Shown: in pieces, positions 30,801 to 37,314 of the stretch
Layout: each line of letters opens with the position of its first letter
How positions within the stretch are numbered: the first letter of the stretch is position 1
Origin: Thraustochytrium sp. TN22
Lineage: Eukaryota; Sar; Bigyra; Thraustochytrida; Thraustochytriidae
Assembly: GCA_013306675.1 (NCBI GenBank)
Contig: JABLUY010000304.1
Span: forward strand, 1-37,314
Direction: 5' to 3'
Length of the DNA stretch: 37,314 nt
Position numbers and translations under genes: made by a program
Notes under the pieces: model-generated
The model's input: the letters and a program-made list of their open reading frames with translations, nothing else
Databases searched by the model: none
What the model was told of the DNA's origin: nothing

Positions 30801-31443
30801 AGAGATGGGACGCACGTTTTGCGCAAGGTGCGCGCGCTCACGTTCAAAGCTTGCTCGGTGTCCACGGCAAGCGTCTCGACGAGAATAACCCGCGAAGACC
30901 CACCCACAGCAGCCCACGCTCTATTGCCAGTGACAGTGAGCGATCCCACCCTTCACGTTCAAGCCCGTTGAATAACACATCTTTGTCGAGGTGCGTGTTG
31001 CCGCATGATGCGCATTCTGCGCCACTTCCGAGCAACGGAGAGCCCGCGCCTGGCGCTGAGTCCGCGTGCTCCTGAGCGCCGCGGTCGCCAGGCTGCGTCG
31101 ACGCTTGAACCCCGTCGAGCCGACTGCAGACTGTAAGGCGGGTTTTTCCCTCCGCGGCAGCTTGGACAACGCCGAGGCACGCGGTCTCACGCACTCACAG
31201 ATGACCAGGCGCCGAAGCTGCGCGTCCTATCCTCCCTCAATCATGATGATGATCCAACTTGAAGGCGCTCGGCGGACCGTCGAGTCCGACGGTGCCGACG
31301 GGGGCGGCGCGGCGGCGGCGCGCGGCTCGCTCGCCGCAGAGCAGGAGCAGAGCAGAGCAGAGCAGAGCCGCAAGCGGAGCGTCGAGCCGAGTCTGCGGCG
31401 CGCTGGCCGAGGCGAGCGAAGCTTGACTGTGCAAGGCAAGAGG
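30801..31443. other. Spacer between oxidoreductase copies 2 and 3
   Basis: About 640 bp. The first 350 bp have lower GC; the last 200 bp contain an (AGAGC)n-like run near 31345-31370 and an open frame continuous with copy 3. An in-frame ATG at 31201 would add 81 residues to copy 3, but these are low-complexity and not leader-like. No separate gene is seen. Confidence 0.5.
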
Positions 31444-32493
31444 ATGAGCGTGCGGCTCGCAGACGGCGTGCCGGAGCGGCAGCGCGCGTACCTGCTGGAC
31501 GGGCCCGTGGACAAGGCGTCGCTGATGGAGGGCTGCCTGAAGGAGGACGCGCCGGTGCGCAAGGAGCTGGGGCCGACGGAGGTGCTGGTGAAGCTGAGCT
31601 ACGCGGGCGTGAACTTCGTGGACACCTACATCAAGTCGGGGCTGTACCCGCGCAAGGCACCCTTCGGGCTCGGCGTGGAGGGCGCCGGCGAGGTGGTGGG
31701 CGTGGGCGAGGACGTGAGCACGGTGCGCGTCGGCCAGGAGGTGGTCTTTCTGGGTGGGCCGACGTACTGCGAATACACGGTGTGCGAGGAGCGCATGATC
31801 TTCGTCAAGCCAGAGGGCGTGGACGCTGAGGTGCTCGTGACGCTGCTCACGCAGGGGCTGACCGCGCACTATCTGGCGACCGACACCTTTCCACTGAGCT
31901 CCGGGTCGACGTGCGTGGTGCATGCGGCGGCCGGCGGCACGGGCCAGCTGCTGGTGCAGGTGGCCAAGGCGCGAGGCGCGCGCGTCATCGGCACGTGCAG
32001 CAAGGGCAAGGTGGAGGTTGCGGAGAGCGTGGGGTGCGACGTGGTGCTGCCGTACGACGAGCTATCGCAGGATGAGATCGTGCGGCGCGTGCGCGAGGAG
32101 CTCTGCCCCGGCGGCGTGGACGTCGTGTACGACGGCGTTGGCAAGACGACGTACCAGATGTCGATGCGGTGCCTGCGGCGGCGCGGCATGCTGGTCATCT
32201 TCGGCAACGCGAGCGGCGCCGTGCCGGCCATCGACCCTTTTGAGCTCAGCAAGAACGGCTCGCTGTTTCTGACGCGCCCGACCATGTATGACTACTTGCA
32301 GGGCAGCGAGTTCGCCGAGCGCATGGACGACCTCATGAGCATGTACGCGGATGGTAAGCTGCAAGTGACGGTTCAAGAGACGCTGCCTCTGGAGCAGGCC
32401 GGAGAGGCGCACCAGATGCTCCTCGACGGCAAGACGCGCGGCAAGCTGCTTCTCAAGATTGGCGACCGCCACCAGGCTGCGGCGGCCATTTGA
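31444..32493 (+). CDS. NADPH:quinone oxidoreductase (QorA type), copy 3, divergent
   Basis: Third paralogue, 349 residues, clearly more diverged from copies 1 and 2 than these are from each other. Landmarks: YAGVNFVDTYIKSGLYP, GVEGAGEVVGVGEDV, AAAGGTGQLLVQVAKARGA, VIGTCSKGKVEVAESVGCD. The chosen ATG gives MSVRLADGVPERQRA, which lines up with MATRMADDVPSTMRA of copy 2. The C-terminus has a short Ala-rich extension beyond the paralogues. No mitochondrial leader is present at this start; a longer form from 31201 is possible. It is convergent with the kinase gene, 333 bp from stop to stop. Confidence 0.92.
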   Translation: MSVRLADGVPERQRAYLLDGPVDKASLMEGCLKEDAPVRKELGPTEVLVKLSYAGVNFVDTYIKSGLYPRKAPFGLGVEGAGEVVGVGEDVSTVRVGQEVVFLGGPTYCEYTVCEERMIFVKPEGVDAEVLVTLLTQGLTAHYLATDTFPLSSGSTCVVHAAAGGTGQLLVQVAKARGARVIGTCSKGKVEVAESVGCDVVLPYDELSQDEIVRRVREELCPGGVDVVYDGVGKTTYQMSMRCLRRRGMLVIFGNASGAVPAIDPFELSKNGSLFLTRPTMYDYLQGSEFAERMDDLMSMYADGKLQVTVQETLPLEQAGEAHQMLLDGKTRGKLLLKIGDRHQAAAAI

Positions 32494-32826
32494 GCTCAAG
32501 AAGTGGGGGAAAAGAACAAACATCGATGCATTGGTGACTGTGTGTAGTACGTGTGGTGCGATTTCAAGAAGGAAAAGTGCAGTCCGGAGAACAGTTGCAA
32601 GCAAGCAAGCAAGCAACGCAAGGGAGAGGCAGAGACGACGACGACGACGACGACGCGCTGCGCCGGCCGGTGCTGGCGCGGCATCTGCTCTCGTCCGCTC
32701 GCTCGCACGGCCGTGCTGCTCCGCAGCCAGTGGAGCAGAGCGAGCTCCTGGAACGAGCTCTTGAGGCAAGCGGGCGCTGGCGGCCATGGTCGCGACCTCG
32801 CTTGCATCGCGTCCTTTGGCCTGTCT
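32494..32826. other. Convergent 3' spacer with GCAA and GAC microsatellites
   Basis: A 333-bp interval between two stop codons. It has a (GCAA)n run at about 32597-32616 and a (GAC)n run at 32634-32656. No gene or RNA was recognised. Confidence 0.6.
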
Positions 32827-34158
32827 CTAGCTCAGGGAGCAGCAGCCCTGGTTGGGCTTGCTGGCGGCCGGACTCGAGGCGCCGGCGCCGGTGCCGCTCC
32901 CGCTGCCGCTGCCGGAGGGGCTGCCGTTGGCGGCCGGAGCGGGCACCGGCTGCTCCTGCACCGAGGGGCCGGCCGCGGCCCCGGACGCCGGCGCGACGGG
33001 GGCGTCAGCCGGCGCGGCCTGCGAGGCGGAGGGGGCCTCGTCGCCGGTGCCGGCCGGCGAAGATGGCAAGACGGGCTCGGCAGAGGCGCCCGAGGCCGCC
33101 GAGCCCTCGCGATCGCGCACGGTGCGGGAGGAGTTGGCAAACTTCTTCCAGTGCTTGGCGACTGCCTTGGCCTTGACGATCTTGGCGATGTCTAGCTTGA
33201 ACGGCGTAATGGCTCCGTCCTCGTCGCCTTCCTCAAGCTCGATCCTGGTGGGCGACTCCACGTCGGTAAACTCGAACCAAGCGCACTCGAGGATGGCATC
33301 CATCTGGAGGCGGAGCTTGGGATCCTTCTCCAGGATGCCCGAGAGCGCTTCCTTGAGCGGCTCCGAGAAGTCCTCGGGAATCTCCACGGGCTTGTTCTCG
33401 ATCGCCTCGAAGATGCTATCAGGGTCGTTGCCCCAGAACGGGAGCCCGCCGTGCACGAAGGCGTAGAGGCAGACCCCAAAGGCCCAGATGTCGATCAAGA
33501 AGGCGTTGTACTTGGACTCGGTGACCATCTCGGGCGCCATGAATTGATAGGTTCCCTGCATGTTGGTGAGCGAGGCGCTCGGCGTCTTCTCGAGCTCGAG
33601 CTTCTGCGCGATGCCGAAGTCGCCGATCTTGACGCGGCCCTCGCTCGACAGCAGCAGGTTCTCCGGCTTGAGGTCGCGGTGGACGATGCCCTGCGCGTGC
33701 AGATACCGCAGACCCTCCAGCACATCCCTGGCCAGCGGTCGCGCCTCCTCCTCCGTGTACACGCCAGCGCCGTCCTTGCGCGAGTACGCGCGCGCCTCAC
33801 GGCTCCAGTACATGACCTGGCCGCCCGAGACGAACTCCAGCACGATAAAGAGGCTGTCCGTGTCCTCGTTGTCCACAGCCTCCACAAGCCCGACCAGGTT
33901 CGGGTGCTGCACCTTCTTCATGATGGCGATCTCGCGCTTGACGTCGTCCAGCGCCGTTTTCACCGCCATGCGCCGCCCCACCTTGTGAAACTCGCGCTGC
34001 TTCTTGAGAAACGACCGGCTCAGGCACTTGACCGCGTACGACTTCCCGTCCCGCGTCGCCTTGCGCACCTCGCCGAACGACCCGCGCCCCAGGATCGGCC
34101 CCAGCAGGTACTCGTTCACCGCGTCGCCCTCGCTCGCCACGAGCCCATCGTCCTCCAT
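32827..34158 (-). CDS. CaMKK-like Ser/Thr protein kinase with a CaaX-like C-terminus
   Basis: A 443-residue kinase. Domain order: glycine loop GRGSFG (24-29), Lys in YAVKCL (K44), E76 in the C helix, HRDLKPEN (160-167), DFG (180-182), activation segment SLTNMQGTYQFMAPE (about 196-210) and WAFGVCLYAFVHGGLPF. A basic insert between K44 and the C helix (about 46-70) sits where CaMKK proteins carry their Arg-Pro insert, and the APE and LYAFV regions also fit the CaMKK/SnAK/Elm1 group that activates AMPK/SnRK1 kinases. After the domain comes an acidic stretch, then a Pro/Ala/Ser/Gly-rich tail ending NQGCCSLS. The last four residues, CSLS, form a farnesyl-type CaaX box with an extra Cys before it. 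No clear calmodulin-binding helix was identified. The ATG is the first in frame, although the frame stays open upstream. Confidence 0.9.
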   Translation of the reverse strand: MEDDGLVASEGDAVNEYLLGPILGRGSFGEVRKATRDGKSYAVKCLSRSFLKKQREFHKVGRRMAVKTALDDVKREIAIMKKVQHPNLVGLVEAVDNEDTDSLFIVLEFVSGGQVMYWSREARAYSRKDGAGVYTEEEARPLARDVLEGLRYLHAQGIVHRDLKPENLLLSSEGRVKIGDFGIAQKLELEKTPSASLTNMQGTYQFMAPEMVTESKYNAFLIDIWAFGVCLYAFVHGGLPFWGNDPDSIFEAIENKPVEIPEDFSEPLKEALSGILEKDPKLRLQMDAILECAWFEFTDVESPTRIELEEGDEDGAITPFKLDIAKIVKAKAVAKHWKKFANSSRTVRDREGSAASGASAEPVLPSSPAGTGDEAPSASQAAPADAPVAPASGAAAGPSVQEQPVPAPAANGSPSGSGSGSGTGAGASSPAASKPNQGCCSLS

Positions 34159-34243
34159 TTCGCCGCCCTCCCCGCGAGCGCGCGCGGCGCCGGACCGCGG
34201 CCCGCCGCCCAGTCGTCGCCGCGCCGCGCCGCGCCCGTCGCCC

Positions 34244-34278
<35 letters not shown>

Positions 34279-34849
34279 GCGCGCGCGCGCCCCGAAGCGG
34301 ACTTGCCGCGCGCGCGCCGCCCCCCCTGGCCATCCGCGCCATCCATCTCTGCGCCGCCGCGCGCGGGGGGGGGGGGCGGCCGCGCCGGGCCGGCCGCGCC
34401 CGTGCGCGCCGCGCGCGCGCCACGCCCCGCGCCGCGCGCCGCGCGCGCGCGAGGGCCGCGCGCGCGGGCGGGAGGAGGGACGCCGCGCGCGCCGGGAGGC
34501 ACTTCGGATGAAGGAGTTATGGGCTACGAGAACGAGCCGCGCTCCGTGGACGGCGTGGACGACGTGGACGACGTGCACGACGTGAACGAAGCGGACGAGG
34601 ATGAGGTCAGGCGCCCAGACCCTGGTCAGCGACAGCGCAGCGCGCGAGCGTCCGAACGGCAAAATGTCCAAGGGGCGCAAGGTGAGCGCGAGTGCGTCGC
34701 GCGTGCGGACGCGCGGGAGCAGCGGCGCCTCGAGCACCTCGCGGGGTTCTTAGCACCGGCGGCGGCGGCGACGGCGGCGACCGTGCGCCAGAGGATGACG
34801 TGCAGCGACTCCATCGCCTGTTCGCGGCGGCAAAGAGCGAGCCGCCCGG
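34159..34849. other. Extremely GC-rich 5' flank of the kinase gene
   Basis: It contains a (CCG)n run (about 34240-34275), a run of 12 G (34365-34376), long GCGC stretches and a 9-bp repeat. Open frames on both strands are composition artefacts. The kinase promoter should lie here. Such runs are also prone to sequencing error. Confidence 0.55.
34546..34599 (+). repeat. 9-bp tandem repeat, six units
   Basis: Six units of the GTGGACGAC type, progressively diverged toward the right. On the plus strand it reads as Val-Asp-Asp repeats, on the minus as Val-Val-His; neither frame is supported as a gene. Confidence 0.85.
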
Positions 34850-35202
34850 GTGGCATCCGACGCAGCCCTCGGAAATGTGAACGTAGACGGCGCGCGGAAC
34901 GCAGTCCTGCTGGTCAACGCCTCGCAGGCTGACCTCGCCACCCTCAGAAACACCTTTGGCGACCTCGCCGACATCTCGAGCTTCGTCCCGTCCAGCGCCT
35001 TTATGCTTGTCAGCGACGAGAATTTGCAACTTGAAGCCCTCGAGAAGGCCCAGAGTTGCCGTCACGCGCAGATGTCGGTGAGGATGTCGCGCGACTTCCC
35101 GAAGTGGGTGACGTGCCCGAAGGCGAGCTGGTCCACCCCCTCGCGAACGCACTTCTCGAGAGCGCACCGCGCAGCGTGATTCTGAGACGTAAATTCGTCT
35201 GA
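34850..35202 (+). pseudogene. Possible remnant of a subtilase-like N-terminal region
   Basis: The segment gives a convincing peptide, ARNAVLLVNASQADLATL followed by DISSFVPSSAFMLVSD and LEALEKA, with the rhythm of inhibitor or propeptide domains before family S8 peptidases (a Pro-Ser-x-Ala-Phe-hydrophobic strand after a helix). From about 35055 the coding-like character continues in a different frame (VGDVPEGELVHPL, then SVILRRKFV and a stop). No ATG precedes the first part in its frame, and no catalytic Asp/His/Ser motif was found downstream. It could be a decayed gene fragment or exons of a spliced gene. The family guess rests on pattern alone. Confidence 0.3.
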
Positions 35203-35848
35203 CGCCGAGGTGGAAACCGCCCGACTGGTCGCCGTCCGCATCGCGTTGTTGTCACTCGCCGTGTGCAGCAGCATCGGCCCTGTCTTGTCCTGTCTTGTAT
35301 TGGACAGGACGTTGTCGCGCTGGGAGAAGATCTGTCGATCTAAGTCTCTTGCGCCAAGACCTGTGCACATAATCACGAGACTCGCAGAGATCAGACCCAT
35401 GTCCAAGTGGCAACGACGAAAGCGAGGGTGACGCACGAGTGTCATACGTAGATAGACATCAACGTGCGCTGAACTTGGAGTTTGCCGAGATTACCGCTGG
35501 TCTCGATTGAAGAGCAATCGGGCACGTGGAGCCCAACGCGCGACGGCTTGACTGACCCAGTGGCAAGCACCACTGTTGTGAGACCGCAACTGGATTCACA
35601 GCCGACGTCGAGCGCATGGACATGGTCGTCGACTTCTCCAGCAGCCGCCGCACCTACCACGCGCGCGTGACACGCAAGGCTGCAGCCTGGCTGGTATTTC
35701 GGCTCTCGATGCCGCTCTGAGACCTTCAGGTCACCCTCCGGCAGAAGCGGCCTGCTTTTGTGGGCGCAGAGGCCGCTGCGCGCCCTTTCACGAGACTGCA
35801 GTCTGCTGACTTACCGCCCCACGTGCCGCCCAGAGCTCGCAGCAGTCT

Positions 35849-35944
35849 CACTACAAGTTCAAAATCATGTTCTGCACAGAAGCGCGGGCCTCGCTCGTCA
35901 TGTACTGCGTATTCAGGCACCAAGAGGCAGCGCTCATCGATGAA
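35849..35944 (-). pseudogene. Partial EsV-1-7-like Cys/His motif
   Basis: A minus-strand peptide of about 32 residues reads ERCLLVPEYAVHDERGPRF and then CAEHDFEL. The spacing C-x16-C-x2-H and the FCAEH core match the EsV-1-7 repeat known from brown algae and other stramenopiles, including the IMMEDIATE UPRIGHT protein of Ectocarpus. Only one incomplete unit is present, with no clear start and no neighbouring units, so it looks like a broken remnant. The match is by eye. Confidence 0.35.
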
Positions 35945-36131
35945 TGATTGCTTCCGCGACACTGTCGCAGCGAGTTTTCCCGCGGGGAGCACAGCCAAGA
36001 GCCACTTATTTCCTCGACAATATGCGCTGCAAGAACGGCTTTCCGCCGCTGTCGACGACGCGCCCAGCGGCAGTGTAATTCGAGCCAAGGGGAGCAGCTG
36101 ATGCTCGCAAGGAGCAATCTATTCTCCATCG

Positions 36132-36287
36132 AGAAAAACGGCGCTCCTCTCCCACCATGCTGCGACTCACTGTCAGGCCATCATCGAGCGCAAGAAGCCC
36201 TTCGTGGCCTGGGCGTCGGTTCACCGCCGCTGGGGCGAAGCCGTGGCGTGCTACAACCTCCTGCACTGCAACGGGAGCCCGGTGTGA
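36132..36287 (+). pseudogene. Short coding-like fragment of unknown origin
   Basis: One frame reads HCQAIIERKKPFVAWASVHR followed by RWGEAVACYNLLHCNG and then a stop. The peptide has ordinary amino-acid composition, unlike the Arg/Pro-rich shadows elsewhere, but no ATG, no family and no continuation were found. It may be the remnant of a gene or of a mobile element. Confidence 0.2.
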
Positions 36288-37107
36288 CATCACCAACCGG
36301 TACGAGACACACGAAGCCACGCGAAGGAGCTGGAGAAGAGGTCGAAAGGCATCTCCAACGTGCGATGCACCTGTTCTTCTGCTTTTACACTCCAGCAGGC
36401 GCACGCTTCGAGTGGGTAGCCCTTGCAAGGCTTGCACGACCGACGAAGCCTGAAAGGTGACACCGTTTGGCTGGCACGGTGCACGCCAGCACAGCCCGCT
36501 GCGCGCGCTACGCCCTCACTTCGTCGCGCGCTCGCTTCTTCCGTCGTCGCTCCGGGCTCCTTTTACTTACTTACCTTCAAGTTCACCTGGCAGGGTACTT
36601 CAAAATCACCTGGCAGGGAGGGTTCCAAAGGTACCTACTACCAGGGTACTCGCTCTTAGAGCTAGTTCCGCCCACCGTCTGAGTTGAGCTCGACGAGCTC
36701 GTCTGATTGCCGACTCGGACTCGGAGCTTGCCATGGCTTGCGGCGCGCACGGGCTCCGCCCTCTCCACGGCACGCCTGCGCTCGAGTGGGAGCCGGCTAC
36801 GAGTTCGCCACGCCAGCCCGGCCAGCGCCGGCCAGCGCGTTGTACGCGGGCCAGCGCAGGCCAGCACGCGGCAGAGGGTGTGTTCCGCTCAGCGCATCGC
36901 CTGTCGCGCTCAAGGAACTTACATCCGACCCGACTCCGGCCCTGCGATCCTGCGCGGCGCCCTTCAAGTTCTTCAAGTTGATTATCTATGGCCGCGGCCC
37001 GGGTGCCCGCCAGCCTGAGCTTGGCTCCGGCACGCGCCGCTCCGGCGAGCGCCCAGAGCCGCAGAGCGGGATCGCGCGAGCGGGCGGCAGCGGCAGGCGC
37101 GCGCGCG

Positions 37108-37149
37108 GAGCGGCGAGCGGCGAGCGGCGAGCGGCGAGCGGCGAGCGGA
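37108..37149 (+). repeat. (GAGCGGC)n 7-bp tandem repeat
   Basis: Five perfect GAGCGGC units and one variant, about 60 bp before the ATG of the gene that leaves the window, so probably in its promoter or 5' leader. Confidence 0.9.
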
Positions 37150-37211
37150 GCGGGCGACTCGGAGCGCGCGAGCGGGAGCGGGCGAGCGGAGAGCGGCGGA
37201 GCGGGATCACG

Positions 37212-37314
37212 ATGTGGAGCAGGATCTTCGGGGGCGCGCGGCGCAGCGACAGCCGCGCCCAAGAGGCGGGCGAGACGAGGGCGGAGAGGGACCTGGGGGA
37301 GGACGGCGGCGGGG
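37212..37314 (+). CDS. Start of an unidentified gene running off the window (partial)
   Basis: An ATG at 37212 opens a frame that stays open to the last base, giving MWSRIFGGARRSDSRAQ then a Glu/Arg/Gly-rich stretch of 34 residues in total. The start, Met plus aromatic residue plus small hydrophobic patch plus basic residues, recalls the N-terminus of ESCRT-III (Snf7/CHMP) subunits, but 34 residues are too few to decide. It follows a GC-rich repeat-bearing leader. The gene continues beyond the window; its identity is open. Confidence 0.4.
   Translation, partial: MWSRIFGGARRSDSRAQEAGETRAERDLGEDGGG

Larger units (their letters stand above)
35203..37211. other. Gene-poor region with decayed coding-like fragments
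   Basis: Two kilobases of mostly lower-GC DNA. Frames are broken on both strands. Besides the two fragments listed separately, a direct repeat, CCTGTCTTGTCCTGTCTTGT, is followed by the partial complement GGACAGGAC near 35279-35311. The last 250 bp become GC-rich again and probably hold the promoter of the gene starting at 37212. Confidence 0.5.

Noticed and set aside
32827-34737. Kinase extended by about 190 N-terminal residues
   Set aside because: The upstream frame is open but has no ATG and consists of GC-rich and 9-bp-repeat translation; 34158 is the first in-frame ATG.

Overview
This is a nuclear genomic window from a GC-rich, intron-poor unicellular eukaryote. The gene set is plainly eukaryotic: a kinesin, a PARN deadenylase, a SET1-type histone methyltransferase, a PIG-L de-N-acetylase, a fused HisH-HisF enzyme and a CaMKK-like kinase. 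Most genes are single uninterrupted reading frames with third-position G/C bias, and intergenic DNA is rich in short tandem repeats. A decayed piece resembling an EsV-1-7 cysteine/histidine motif hints at a stramenopile such as a thraustochytrid or relative; that placement is inference.

Layout. 1-1209: no convincing gene. 1210-3033 (-): bifunctional imidazole-glycerol-phosphate synthase. 3675-4415 (-): PIG-L. 4483-4720 (-): a predicted two-exon gene for a 52-residue single-pass membrane protein, divergent from D-2-hydroxyglutarate dehydrogenase (4882-6336, +). 6337-7678: repeat-rich non-coding DNA leading into a cyclic-nucleotide-binding, voltage-gated channel (7679-9868, +). This converges, across an 18-unit CTG tract, on an ABCC/MRP transporter (10000-14421, -). 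A GC-rich divergent spacer leads to a kinesin-7-like motor (15609-19667, +), which converges on PARN (19750-21717, -). A divergent spacer leads to a METTL7-like methyltransferase (22337-23275, +), which converges on a SET1-type protein (23596-26229, -). 27668-32493 (+): three tandem QorA-like quinone oxidoreductases. These converge on a CaMKK-like kinase (32827-34158, -). 34159-37211: gene-poor, with three decayed coding-like fragments. 37212-end (+): start of a gene leaving the window.

The genes do not form one pathway; this is an ordinary euchromatic segment with many convergent and divergent pairs. The most interesting points are: two unrelated proteins, PARN and the CaMKK-like kinase, ending in CaaX prenylation motifs; the spliced microprotein; a six-copy 15-residue coiled-coil repeat and a 37-Gln tract in the kinesin; the oxidoreductase cluster, in which only one copy has a mitochondrial-type leader; and one hexanucleotide repeat that encodes Asp-Ala tracts in two unrelated proteins. 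No tRNA, rRNA, CRISPR array, transposon or integrated virus was recognised.
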